Source of the DNA: Sulfurimonas crateris
Lineage (GTDB): Bacteria > Campylobacterota > Campylobacteria > Campylobacterales > Sulfurimonadaceae
Length of the DNA stretch: 48,799 nucleotides
Reading direction: 5' to 3'
Assembly: GCA_945883795.1 (NCBI GenBank)
Contig: CAMCYC010000014.1
Span: forward strand, 1 to 48,799
Shown: piece after piece, positions 1 through 8,267 of the stretch
How the letters are laid out: each line of letters opens with the position of its first letter
Position numbering within the stretch: position 1 is the stretch's first letter
The notes under the pieces: model-generated
What the model was told of the DNA's origin: nothing
Databases searched by the model: none
Seen by the model: the letters and a program-made list of their open reading frames with translations, nothing else
Translations under genes and position numbers: made by a program

Positions 1-1965
1 TTTATAGTAGGGCTTTTAGCCCCTTTTGCTATTTTAGGATATTATTTAGTCAATATTGATTATGATGTTTCATCTTTGATTGATTACAAACCATCTATAA
101 GCACTAGAATTTATGATAAAAATGGTGAAAAAATTGCAAATATTTTTTATAAAAAACATAGATATTATGCTACTTTTGATGAAATTCCTCCACAGATAAT
201 TGAAGCTCTTTTAGCGATAGAAGATACCACTTTTTTTGAACACCATGGCGTAAATCCTGATGCTATATTTCGTGCAATTATCAAAGATATAAAAGCTGGA
301 AAAATGGTTGAAGGTGCAAGTACAATCACGCAACAACTTGTTAAAAATAGACTCTTAACTAGAGAGAAAAAACTCTCAAGAAAAATAAAAGAACTTGTGT
401 ATTCTATTAAACTTGAACAGGCGCTAACTAAAGAGCAAATTTTAGAGAGATACTTAAATGAGATATATTTTGGACATGCATATTATGGTATCAAAACTGC
501 AGCAGATGGATATTTTCATAAAATATTAGATGAACTCACACTCAAAGAGATGGCAATTTTAGTTGGGCTTCCAAAAGCACCAAGTAGCTATGCACCTACA
601 AAAAATTATGAAATCTCTTTAGGTAGAGCAAATCGTGTTATTGCTAGAATGTACGCTCTTGGTTGGATAAATGATGAAGATTACAATAAAGCTCTCGCTG
701 AGAGTCCACAAGTTTTTGATGATACGCTCACACAAAATAAAGCTCCATTTATTGTAGATGAAGTGATGAGACGCATTTCAGATATGGGTATCACGGATAT
801 TCGAACTGCTGGATATGAGATATACACTACGATAGATTTACGACTCCAAAATGCGGCTAAAGACTCTTTACAATTGGCGTATAATGGTTCTCTTGAAAGA
901 ATTAAAACTTATAAAGAACAAGAATTATCAGCATTTAAGAAAAATCCAGCGTATAAAATGTTTGATATTAATACTTCAGCACTCAATGGTGCATTTGTAA
1001 GTTTAGACTCACAAACAGGTGATATTTTGGCATTGGTAGGAAGTGTTAATTATGAACAAAGTTCTTACAACCGTGCCACACAAGGGCACAGACAACCAGG
1101 TTCTGCTTTTAAACCTTTCATCTACCAAGTAGCGATTGATTTGGGTTATTCAGGTGCTACAAATCTTGTGGATATTGCTAAAACATACAGTTATGAAAAA
1201 AATGGTGAAGAGCTTAAATGGCAACCTGATAATTATGAAAAAAATTATACAGGTCTGATTCCACTCAGAGAAGCACTTGTACACTCAAGAAACCTTGCAA
1301 CTATCAATTTAGTAAATGAGATAGGTCTTTCTCAACTTTTACGAGAATTTAAAAAATTTGGTATTACAAATCTTCCAGCAGATTTATCAATTTCGCTAGG
1401 AACAATCTCTCTTTCACCTTTAGAACTTGCACATTATTACACCTCTTTTGCAAATGGTGGCATCCAAATGAAGCCACATCTTATTAATATGATTTACAAA
1501 AATAATGAAAAAATATATACAAAAGATGAGCAAAAGCGTTTTATTACAGAAAAAACACAAGCATATATCATGACAACAATTTTACAAGATGTTGTAAAAA
1601 GAGGAACAGGCAAAAATGCACAAGTAGAAGGGTTAGAAATAGCAGGAAAAACAGGCACAACCAACAACAATATGGATGCATGGTTTTCAGGTTATTCCCC
1701 TACAATTGAGACAATTGTTTGGTTTGGCAATGATGACAACACACCAATGGATAGAAGAGAAACAGGTGGTAGAATAGCCGCACCTGCTTTTGCAGATTAT
1801 TATAAAAATGTTTTGAAACTATATCCACAAATACAAAGAGAGTTTGAAGTTCCAGAGGGGATAATCGAAGTAAATCTTGATGGAAAAAAAGAGTATTTTA
1901 GTGAAATTTCTAAACCACCTCGTTCAGAAGGTGAAGTTAATCCTGAAGCAGAGTTACTCTTTTAG
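1..1965 (+). CDS. pbpA: Penicillin-binding protein 1A (class A), 5' end outside window
   Basis: Bifunctional peptidoglycan synthase that polymerises glycan strands and cross-links stem peptides on the outer face of the inner membrane. The reading frame is open from base 1 and its first residues (FIVGLLAPFAILGYYLV) form a membrane anchor, so the true start lies upstream of the window; the TTG at base 76 is only the first internal start-like codon. The GT51 glycosyltransferase domain shows EDTTFFEHHG, with the catalytic Glu at about base 220, and GASTITQQLVKN. The transpeptidase domain shows the SAFK nucleophile motif (Ser codon at 1102), SRN as the SxN motif, and KTGT. The symbol follows Campylobacterota usage; mrcA is equivalent. 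The gene converges on the next one, with stop codons sharing a hairpin. Confidence 0.95.
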   Translation, partial: FIVGLLAPFAILGYYLVNIDYDVSSLIDYKPSISTRIYDKNGEKIANIFYKKHRYYATFDEIPPQIIEALLAIEDTTFFEHHGVNPDAIFRAIIKDIKAGKMVEGASTITQQLVKNRLLTREKKLSRKIKELVYSIKLEQALTKEQILERYLNEIYFGHAYYGIKTAADGYFHKILDELTLKEMAILVGLPKAPSSYAPTKNYEISLGRANRVIARMYALGWINDEDYNKALAESPQVFDDTLTQNKAPFIVDEVMRRISDMGITDIRTAGYEIYTTIDLRLQNAAKDSLQLAYNGSLERIKTYKEQELSAFKKNPAYKMFDINTSALNGAFVSLDSQTGDILALVGSVNYEQSSYNRATQGHRQPGSAFKPFIYQVAIDLGYSGATNLVDIAKTYSYEKNGEELKWQPDNYEKNYTGLIPLREALVHSRNLATINLVNEIGLSQLLREFKKFGITNLPADLSISLGTISLSPLELAHYYTSFANGGIQMKPHLINMIYKNNEKIYTKDEQKRFITEKTQAYIMTTILQDVVKRGTGKNAQVEGLEIAGKTGTTNNNMDAWFSGYSPTIETIVWFGNDDNTPMDRRETGGRIAAPAFADYYKNVLKLYPQIQREFEVPEGIIEVNLDGKKEYFSEISKPPRSEGEVNPEAELLF

Positions 1966-1983
1966 CCCAAAGAAATTTGGGCT
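1964..1983. terminator. Bidirectional hairpin overlapping two convergent stop codons
   Basis: Arms AGCCCAAA (1964-1971) and TTTGGGCT (1976-1983) pair perfectly around GAAA. The 5' arm contains part of the stop of the penicillin-binding protein gene, and the 3' arm reaches the stop of the convergent gene. T-rich sequence follows on the + strand. Probably a shared terminator. Confidence 0.65.
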
Positions 1984-2969
1984 TACTTTGTCTCTTTTTT
2001 ATCTTTAAGAGACTTAATATTAATTGCTTTTCCTACTTTTTTAGGGGCATCATATTGCTCTCTTGCACTTCCATCATAACGATGATTTCTATCTCCACTT
2101 TTTCCTGAAAATAGACCTTTACCATTTTCATCTTTGCCTAAGAATTTATTTTTCTTATTAGCTTGTTTATTTTTATCATAAGGTTTCTCGTCAGATTTTT
2201 CATATTTTGGTTTAAACTCTTTTTTATCATCACGAGGTTTGAATTCTCGTTTGTCATCTCTAGGTTTAAACTCTTTTTTGTCATCACGAGGTTTGAATTC
2301 TCGTTTATCATCTCTAGGTTTAAACTCTTTTTTATCATCACGAGGTTTGAATTCTCGTTTATCATCTCTAGGTTTAAACTCTTTTTTGTCATCACGAGGT
2401 TTGAATTCTCGTTTGTCATCTCTAGGTTTAAACTCTTTTTTATCATTACGAGGTTTGAATTCTCGTTTATCATCTCTAGGTTTAAACTCTTTTTTAGTCA
2501 CTTCTTTATCTCTTTCTTGAGATTTTGTTGGTTTTGTAAAAGCTGTTCTTTTAAGTTCAATCTCTTCAGGCTCAAACCCTATAATTATCTCTTGTTTAAG
2601 AGTTCTTCCAAGTAAAGTTTCAATCGGATAAAGATTTTTTTGTTCATGTAAATCAAGTAAAATAATTGCTTTTTCACTAGCATGTGCAACCCTTGCCAAA
2701 TATTCAATCCCAGTAAGTGGTAAATCATAGCTTATTAAAACTTGATATTGAACCTCAGGCGTATTCATAATATCTTCATCATTTTTCACTAAAATAGTTT
2801 TATTCTCAACTCCATCTTTAATTATGTCAAGGTTGTTTGAGGAAACTACAACAATGTTGAGTCCACTATTTTGAGTGATGAGTAAGTTGAGAAGTTCTAG
2901 TTTTTTATCAGTTTTACAAGGGTGAATACGATGGTTATTATGCTTAACTGAGATGCTTGTGATTGACAT
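1983..2969 (-). CDS. Orphan degenerate DEAD-box helicase C-terminal-like domain with basic repeat tail
   Basis: This 328-residue protein has no firmly recognised function. Residues about 20-150 resemble the second RecA-like domain of DEAD-box RNA helicases: a NIVVVSSN strand like motif IV, LISYDLP like the 'vinyDlP' strand, and a tail (ETLLGRTLKQ ... GFEPEE) like the end of that domain. The ATPase half is missing, and the arginine-rich motif VI (HRxGRxxR) is replaced by ARVAHASE, so helicase activity is unlikely. Residues about 155-260 are units of the type EFKPRDDK(K/R), highly charged and probably disordered, resembling basic RNA-binding tails of helicases such as RhlE. A role in RNA binding is inference. 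The start is ATG at 2969 with AGGACC just upstream. Confidence 0.6.
   Translation of the reverse strand: MSITSISVKHNNHRIHPCKTDKKLELLNLLITQNSGLNIVVVSSNNLDIIKDGVENKTILVKNDEDIMNTPEVQYQVLISYDLPLTGIEYLARVAHASEKAIILLDLHEQKNLYPIETLLGRTLKQEIIIGFEPEEIELKRTAFTKPTKSQERDKEVTKKEFKPRDDKREFKPRNDKKEFKPRDDKREFKPRDDKKEFKPRDDKREFKPRDDKKEFKPRDDKREFKPRDDKKEFKPRDDKREFKPRDDKKEFKPKYEKSDEKPYDKNKQANKKNKFLGKDENGKGLFSGKSGDRNHRYDGSAREQYDAPKKVGKAINIKSLKDKKETK
2211..2496 (-). repeat. 54-bp in-frame tandem repeat (five full copies plus a partial one)
   Basis: Units begin at 2211, 2265, 2319, 2373 and 2427, with a partial unit at 2481-2496. Each 54-bp unit encodes 18 residues, read as two nine-residue halves ending KK or KR. 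Copies differ mainly at synonymous TTA/TTG positions and one Asp-to-Asn change. Because 54 is divisible by three, other frames also stay open here; those are shadows. Confidence 0.95.
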
Positions 2970-3091
2970 GGAAGGTCCTTAAAAAATATTGAAGAATTAT
3001 ATCTTTTTATAGATTTAAAAGAGATTTCTTACGGGTTTATGATTAGGAACAAAAATTAAATAAATGAAGAGTTTTCATCAAATATTTTTTA

Positions 3092-4609
3092 TTATTTATA
3101 CAATATCCTCGCAATTCCAAAAACAAAAACCCCAACAGCCAACTCTTTATAATCTCTTTCATAGAGTAAAACAAAAATACCACCAAGTATAAAGGCAAAA
3201 GATAGTGCATACGATTTCACCTCTGCTTTTATATCTTTTTTCATCCACTCAAGTTGGTCATTTGAGAGTTGGACTCTAAGCTCATCAGAACCTATCTTTT
3301 TGATAGCGGATTTAAAATCTTTGAGTATAAATGGTAGCTCTTTTATCTCATCTATAATTGTCTCAATTATCCCATCTTTTGCACCCAAAGCTCTTGGAAT
3401 ATTCTTTTGTAAAATTGGTAAAATATCTTTGACACCGTTAAAATTTTCTATATAAGTTGTCCCTAAACCTTCAATAATTGCACTTACACGCAAAATGTAA
3501 ATGGCATCACTTGGAAGTTTAAAAGGTAAATTTCTTGTAGATTCTAGCACCTCAAAAGCAAGTTGTTGCATGGACTCACTATTTAAATTATCATTTGAAA
3601 ATATTTCAAACATTTTGGATGTAAACTCGGCGAGTTCAGCTGTGGGGGCTTCATACGCAATAGTTCCAAGTTTCTTGTTTGCGGTAATATATTGCTCATA
3701 ATTTTGTTCATTTGCCGCTTTTATAAGTTCTATTATAGCTACACGAGAGTTATTTGGGACAGTTTTAACCATCCCAAAGTCGAGTAAAATTAGTTCCCCT
3801 TCTTTGGAAACAAGTAAATTTCCAGGGTGTGGATCTGCATGAAAATAACCATTGATAAGCATCTGTGTTGTGTAAAAATCGACAAGTTTAGCGATGATAG
3901 CTTTAAAGTCAATATTATGTGCAAAAATCGATTCTTTATCATCAAAACGAAACCCCTCTTCGTAGCTCATAACAAGGGCATCATCACTACAAAACGCAAC
4001 ATTCGCAATAGGAAACTTCACCCCTGCATCTTTATAAATAAAACTAAATTTTAAAAGATTTTTAAGCTCTTGGTTGAGGCTTACTTCCTCTTTTATCATC
4101 TTAGAAAACTCGCTGATTACTGCTTCTATAGAGTTTTTTGTGTAATGTGAAAAAAGTGGTCTAAAGAGTGCATTAAACGAGTTAATAATCCGTATATCTG
4201 CCATTACTTGAGCGTAAATATTTTTGCGTCGAAGTTTTACTGCAAGCTTTTTGTTTTCATGCGTATAGGCAACATGTACTTGACCAATCGAAGCAGAAGC
4301 GATGGGTTTTGTATCGAAGCTTTTAAAAGGGTTATTTTTAAATGCTCTGTTAAAAACTTCATCAAAATCTTCTTGACTCATCGCTGGTAAAGAGTCATGT
4401 AACTCTTTGAGCTCCTCCAAATATTCTTTGTCAAAGAAGTCTGAACGAGTCGCCAAAACTTGTGCGAGTTTAATAAAACTCGCACCCAAAAAAATAATGG
4501 TTTGTTTGAGTTGCAATGGTGCCAATGGAATGAAACCCAAAAAGCTTTTTTTCTTTTTTATCACCAAATAGAGTGTAAGTAAAAAAGTAAAAACTTTGTA
4601 TACTCGCAA
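3092..4609 (-). CDS. ubiB: UbiB/AarF (ABC1) family atypical kinase
   Basis: Protein-kinase-like ATPase family linked to isoprenoid quinone and lipid metabolism at the inner membrane. Diagnostic motifs are present: KPIASASIGQVH (the KxGQ-type N-terminal motif with its Ala-rich loop), the VAIK-like lysine in KLAVKLRR, HADPHPGN for the catalytic loop and LLDFGM for the metal-binding DFG. Two hydrophobic segments at the C-terminus (about 465-500) anchor it. The listed start is a TTG. The frame continues open upstream (SFSKTLKYYSPLR) into the neighbour's 3' end, and an AGAGGA lies about 6 nt before an ATA codon at 4648-4646, so the N-terminus may be longer with a rare start. The organism makes menaquinone, so the usual ubiquinone role does not apply directly. 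Confidence 0.85.
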   Translation of the reverse strand: MRVYKVFTFLLTLYLVIKKKKSFLGFIPLAPLQLKQTIIFLGASFIKLAQVLATRSDFFDKEYLEELKELHDSLPAMSQEDFDEVFNRAFKNNPFKSFDTKPIASASIGQVHVAYTHENKKLAVKLRRKNIYAQVMADIRIINSFNALFRPLFSHYTKNSIEAVISEFSKMIKEEVSLNQELKNLLKFSFIYKDAGVKFPIANVAFCSDDALVMSYEEGFRFDDKESIFAHNIDFKAIIAKLVDFYTTQMLINGYFHADPHPGNLLVSKEGELILLDFGMVKTVPNNSRVAIIELIKAANEQNYEQYITANKKLGTIAYEAPTAELAEFTSKMFEIFSNDNLNSESMQQLAFEVLESTRNLPFKLPSDAIYILRVSAIIEGLGTTYIENFNGVKDILPILQKNIPRALGAKDGIIETIIDEIKELPFILKDFKSAIKKIGSDELRVQLSNDQLEWMKKDIKAEVKSYALSFAFILGGIFVLLYERDYKELAVGVFVFGIARILYK

Positions 4610-4644
4610 AGGCGAGTAATATTTGAGTGTTTTTGAAAAAGAGT

Positions 4645-4908
4645 TTATTGTAAATCCTCTTTGAGCTTTTGCAAGTCTGCTTTTGTGGCAAGACCAAGCT
4701 CATCTATTACCTCTTTGAGAGCAGCTTTAAGTTGTGCTTTAAACTTTGCCTCTTCATCTTTACCTTTTTGCTCAATAGACTCTAAAAAATTTTTAGCATC
4801 TACTTTTTTAAGTTTGCCCTCTTCTTCAAGCTTTTTGACCTCAGCTTCAACTTTTTCTTTTAAAACCATCGCAGCACCTATGCCACTATAAATTAAATCT
4901 TTTAACAT
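4645..4908 (-). CDS. Small phasin-like / coiled-coil protein upstream of ubiB
   Basis: This 87-residue protein has a short hydrophobic start (MLKDLIYSGIGAAMVLKEK), a Lys/Glu-rich helical middle and a C-terminal coiled coil with ELGLATKADLQKLKEDL, a signature also seen in phasin-family (PHA granule-associated) and UbiK/BMFP-like proteins. It lies directly before the UbiB-type kinase gene in the same direction. In other bacteria small coiled-coil proteins such as UbiK assist Ubi enzymes; a comparable scaffold role here is inference. An AAGGATG ribosome binding site precedes the ATG. Confidence 0.6.
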   Translation of the reverse strand: MLKDLIYSGIGAAMVLKEKVEAEVKKLEEEGKLKKVDAKNFLESIEQKGKDEEAKFKAQLKAALKEVIDELGLATKADLQKLKEDLQ

Positions 4909-4918
4909 TTTTTCATCC

Positions 4919-5452
4919 TTAGAGTAATTTTTCTATATCTGATTCTATCTGTGCGGGTGGCGTTGATGGTGCGTAACGCCCTATCACTTTGCCATCACGG
5001 TCAATTAAAAATTTTGTAAAATTCCACTTGATAATCTCTGAATCAAAAATACCACTTGCATTTGCTTTTAAGAAATTGTAAAGTGGGTCTGTATTTGCTC
5101 CATTAACATCTATTTTAGCAAACATATCGAATGTCACGCCAAATTTACTTTTACAGAAGTTTTTTATCTCTTCTTCTGTGCCAGGCTCTTGTGAGAGGAA
5201 CTGATTACATGGAAAGCCTAGAACACTTAATCCTTTCGCATTATACTTTTTATAAAGTTTTTGAAGTCCCTCGTATTGACCTGTGTATCCACAGTGACTT
5301 GCAACATTTACTATAAGCATCACTCTGCCTTTGTATTTGTCAAGTTTCACTGCTTGAGCGTCTATATTTTTTACCTCTATATCGTAAATACTCATAGCAT
5401 TACCTCCAAAAAGTTGTGTCATAAGAAGTAAAATAATTAATAATTTTTTCAT
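4919..5452 (-). CDS. Glutathione peroxidase family thiol peroxidase
   Basis: Reduces hydrogen or lipid peroxides; bacterial members of this length usually draw electrons from thioredoxin. The catalytic Cys form is seen in NVASHCGYT, with the Gln motif (GFPCNQF), the Trp/Asn motif (IKWNFTKF) and a second Cys in FCKSKFG. The N-terminus (MKKLLIILLLMTQLFGGNA) is a cleavable signal peptide, so the enzyme is probably periplasmic. At 177 residues it has normal length once the signal is counted. Its start overlaps the stop of the upstream START-like gene by 4 bp, indicating translational coupling. Confidence 0.92.
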   Translation of the reverse strand: MKKLLIILLLMTQLFGGNAMSIYDIEVKNIDAQAVKLDKYKGRVMLIVNVASHCGYTGQYEGLQKLYKKYNAKGLSVLGFPCNQFLSQEPGTEEEIKNFCKSKFGVTFDMFAKIDVNGANTDPLYNFLKANASGIFDSEIIKWNFTKFLIDRDGKVIGRYAPSTPPAQIESDIEKLL

Positions 5453-5901
5453 CTTTTACCTTCTAATATTTTTTTTGTCACTTCGTGTCTATATGTAAAC
5501 ATTTTACCAAGTTCATGGCTAATAAAAAAGTGAAGTAACCTACCAAAAAAACCAAAAGGGGCTTCATAATGCACAATATCTTTCATTTCACAAAGACCGT
5601 CTGGTTTTTGAGTAAACACATGAGAATGTTTCCAATACTCAAAAGGAGACTTTAGTGCAATATCAACAAGTAAATATGGTTTTTGAACTTTTTGTATTTG
5701 AACTTTCCAAATAATTGGGATAAAATTTTTAACTGTTTTAAGTTTTAAAATATCACCCTCTTTGGGAGTAAAAAGCTCCCCTATAAGTGTTACTTTTGTA
5801 TTTTTTGGAGTAATAATCTTAAGATTGTTTAAATCAAGATGAAAATCAAATAAATCTTCTAGTTTACATTTTATGAGTGAAGTTTTTGTGTATGTTTTCA
5901 T
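5449..5901 (-). CDS. SRPBCC (START-like / polyketide cyclase superfamily) protein
   Basis: The 150 residues fit the SRPBCC fold: an N-terminal strand (MKTYTKTSLIKCKLEDLFDF), a run of beta strands, the typical FxHxHxF-like element (EYWKHSHVFTQ), a core strand with DIVHYEAPFG, and a long C-terminal helix (FFISHELGKMFTYRHE). Members bind hydrophobic ligands; some act in quinone metabolism (Coq10 type). It sits in an operon-like run with a thiol peroxidase and an NMT1-like protein. The ligand cannot be read from the sequence. Confidence 0.75.
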   Translation of the reverse strand: MKTYTKTSLIKCKLEDLFDFHLDLNNLKIITPKNTKVTLIGELFTPKEGDILKLKTVKNFIPIIWKVQIQKVQKPYLLVDIALKSPFEYWKHSHVFTQKPDGLCEMKDIVHYEAPFGFFGRLLHFFISHELGKMFTYRHEVTKKILEGKR

Positions 5902-5918
5902 CTTTTAAATCCTATTGT

Positions 5919-6812
5919 TTAATGATTTGGTGTTTCCCAAATTTTACTATATTGCACAATGTCAAGTTTGACAAGCTCAAGCTCTTCCAAGAACTCATAC
6001 AGCGCTCTCCATCTCTGTGCATCTGCTTTTATATCTATCTCAAAACGAGTAAGTGTATCGACTATTATATTGTCCATGAGAGGTGATTTTTCTTGTTTGG
6101 AATAATCATAAAAAATAGTTTGCGCTTCAAGTGAATGTGTTTTGAGATAACTTGCCATCTCATTTGTAATTTTTATAAACTTCCAAATTGCTTCACCTTT
6201 TGTATCTAAAACATCTTGAGTAGTCATAAGTTCTAGTGCTGAAAAATTTGGATATGGCGATTCAAATTGGTCAATAAATAAGTGTTTAAATCCTTTTAAT
6301 TCTGCCTCAATCCCCTCAAAATTATAAAAGCAAAGCCAAGCTCCATCAAAACTTTTATCGTTTTGCATGTTTGTAATATGCCAAAAATCAGTTTCAATAA
6401 ATTCTACATTTTCTCTATCAATTACAAAGCCGTTTTTCTGAGCATAACGGTTTAGTATTTCAAAACCTATCTTATTTGTCGTAGCATTTGAAGCTGGAGT
6501 AGTAATTTTAATCTTTCCATTGGCTCTGAGTTTTTGAACTCTATCAGCTCGAATCATCACCCCACCTCGTGTTTCAAAAAAGCATCCAAGCGATTTTATA
6601 CCCTCAAAATAGTGTTCATACAAATGAAGTGGTTCGTTCACATGGATATCAATTTTTCCCGACTTTAAATCTTCAAAACCATCATAATGTTCAACAGTCG
6701 GAATAATCTCTACATCAAGCCCAGACTCTTTATATTTGCCACTTACGATACCTGCGATAAATGGCAAATGGTCAGGATTTAAAAACCATTCTAATCCAAT
6801 CTTTATTTTCAT
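5919..6812 (-). CDS. NMT1/THI5-like substrate-binding protein without signal peptide
   Basis: The 297-residue protein has the fold signature of the NMT1/THI5 and SsuA/ThiY group: GLEWFLNPDHLPFIAG at the start, then GLDVEIIP, a DLKSGKIDIHVNEP segment and GGVMIRAD. I chose the second ATG (6812) because GGAG lies 6 nt upstream; the first ATG (6824) has no better site. There is no signal peptide or lipobox, so unlike ABC periplasmic binding proteins it should be cytoplasmic. Yeast THI5 in this fold is a cytoplasmic pyrimidine (HMP-P) synthase, but its Cys-rich CCCFC motif is absent here, so that function is not supported. No permease or ATPase gene is adjacent. Confidence 0.7.
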   Translation of the reverse strand: MKIKIGLEWFLNPDHLPFIAGIVSGKYKESGLDVEIIPTVEHYDGFEDLKSGKIDIHVNEPLHLYEHYFEGIKSLGCFFETRGGVMIRADRVQKLRANGKIKITTPASNATTNKIGFEILNRYAQKNGFVIDRENVEFIETDFWHITNMQNDKSFDGAWLCFYNFEGIEAELKGFKHLFIDQFESPYPNFSALELMTTQDVLDTKGEAIWKFIKITNEMASYLKTHSLEAQTIFYDYSKQEKSPLMDNIIVDTLTRFEIDIKADAQRWRALYEFLEELELVKLDIVQYSKIWETPNH

Positions 6813-6829
6813 GTGCTTCTCCATATTTA

Positions 6830-7126
6830 CTAGTCTGCGGCTTTATAAATTAGCTTGCCTGCTAATTCCATATAAACACTTTTTTTAAGATTATCAATTT
6901 TATCTCTATTGTTAGAACAATAGTTTTTGATTGCTAAATCAAAATCTTCTACATCATGATGCTCTTGCAAAATTGCTTCCATCGCAGCAATACGCTCTAC
7001 AACTGCATCGAACTCTTCTTTTACACCATCTTGAGCGGTTTTATTTGCAATATCCCAATATTTAGACATTGGTGTACCACCAAATATATCATCTTCATCT
7101 TCTAAAAGTGCTTCATAATTATTCAT
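6830..7126 (-). CDS. Small acidic/helical protein of unknown function
   Basis: I do not recognise this 98-residue protein (MNNYEALLEDEDDIFGG...). It begins with an acidic stretch and continues as predicted helices with an ...EAILQEHHDVEDFD... segment and a single Cys. The start at 7126 is chosen because AAGGAG lies 7 nt before it; the frame extends upstream to 7207, but that part overlaps the divergent promoter region. It is just upstream of the NMT1-like gene, whose ribosome binding site follows its stop, so the two are probably co-transcribed. Confidence 0.65.
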   Translation of the reverse strand: MNNYEALLEDEDDIFGGTPMSKYWDIANKTAQDGVKEEFDAVVERIAAMEAILQEHHDVEDFDLAIKNYCSNNRDKIDNLKKSVYMELAGKLIYKAAD

Positions 7127-7280
7127 GTGTAACTCCTTAAATAAAATTCTACCTGATTGTAAAATCATTTCGTAGAAGAATTTTGTTAGTTCATTGGTAA
7201 CGGACATCTATATTTTTATTTCCTCATCATTTCTCCATAATCTTTTTATACAATTGTGTAGATATAAAAAGGGGTTTGTG

Positions 7281-7667
7281 ATGTTTTTAAATGAAAATGA
7301 TTCAATCAAAAAGTTAGATAAATTGGAAGGAAAGAATGTTGCTGGATTTTCACCTCTTGGCGGGGAAGTGTATCGTACTCCTCGTTTTGATATGCAAGAG
7401 GAGCAAAAAAAGTATATTATCTATATGGAAATTCCTGGTTCTCATGATGAGTCAATAAAAACCAAAATAGACCATGGCATGCTCTTAGTCAGTGCTGAAA
7501 TATCAAAAGAAACAGCTGACAAGACCATGAAATATCTTCATAGAGAGCGTCATATAAGAAGTTATAAACATGAAGTGATGTTGCCGACTGATGCAGATAT
7601 TCACTCATTAAAAAATGAGTATAAAAATGGTCTGCTTATTGTTACAGTAGATAAGAAAAAAAATTAA
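7281..7667 (+). CDS. Small heat-shock protein, Hsp20/alpha-crystallin family
   Basis: ATP-independent chaperone that holds unfolding proteins. The 128 residues contain the alpha-crystallin domain: YIIYMEIPGS for the first strands, the GMLLVSAE strand pair, a variable loop (HRERHIRSYKHEVMLP), and the NEYKNGLLIVTV motif that corresponds to the conserved A-x-x-x-n-GvL signature, here with Tyr in place of Ala. The C-terminal I-x-I oligomerisation tail is missing. The ATG at 7281 is preceded by AAGGGG; an upstream extension in the same frame lacks a good start. Confidence 0.85.
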   Translation: MFLNENDSIKKLDKLEGKNVAGFSPLGGEVYRTPRFDMQEEQKKYIIYMEIPGSHDESIKTKIDHGMLLVSAEISKETADKTMKYLHRERHIRSYKHEVMLPTDADIHSLKNEYKNGLLIVTVDKKKN

Positions 7668-7784
7668 TGCAACAGCAACCATGTCAAAAAAATTTACATA
7701 ATAGTGTTTGAATCCTGTCTTTTTTTGAGAAGTTGGAAATGATATTTTAGTATCTCATTGATTACTTGCAATATGAAGAAGGAA

Positions 7785-8240
7785 TTATTTTAATCCATTT
7801 TTTGTAAAAAAGCTGTTAAGTTGGTTAGCAAATGCATGTGCATCTTTTTGGGAAAAAGTGGATGGTCCTCTTGTAATTTCTCCACTTTGACGAATAGTTT
7901 CCATCAAATTTCTCATGGCTAGATATTGTTGAATATTATCTACACTATACAATTCTCCTCGATGGTCGATTGCATGTGCTGACTTTTTGATAACTCTATC
8001 TGCCAAAGGTATATCTGCAGTTATCACTAAATCACCAATTTTTATCATTTCAACTATTTTATGGTCAGCTTCATCTGCACCAGCTTCAACTATCAAATAA
8101 GTTATAAGTTGAGATTTTCCAATATCCACTTTTTTGTTTGATACAACAAATGTTTTTAGATTTAATCTTTCAATAGAACGGAATACAATTGGTTTGAGGA
8201 GATTGGGAAAGGCATCTGCATCGATATATAAAGTTAGCAT
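7785..8240 (-). CDS. YaiI/YqxD family (DUF188, UPF0178) protein
   Basis: The 151 residues match the UPF0178 pattern: LYIDADAFPN at the N-terminus (acidic PIN-like pocket), VEAGADEADHKIVEM, the GDLVITADIPLADR motif and DHRGELYS. The fold is related to NYN/PIN nucleases, and the conserved Asp residues suggest metal-dependent nucleic acid processing, but no activity has been established for the family as far as I know. It is flanked by about 115 bp without a gene on the downstream side. Confidence 0.88.
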   Translation of the reverse strand: MLTLYIDADAFPNLLKPIVFRSIERLNLKTFVVSNKKVDIGKSQLITYLIVEAGADEADHKIVEMIKIGDLVITADIPLADRVIKKSAHAIDHRGELYSVDNIQQYLAMRNLMETIRQSGEITRGPSTFSQKDAHAFANQLNSFFTKNGLK

Positions 8241-8267
8241 TTTTTTTCTTCTTTTTAAAAAATATTT

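Noticed and set aside
2138-2615. Open frames on both strands across the 54-bp repeat
   Set aside because: They stay open only because the repeat length is a multiple of three; composition is repetitive and no ribosome binding site fits.
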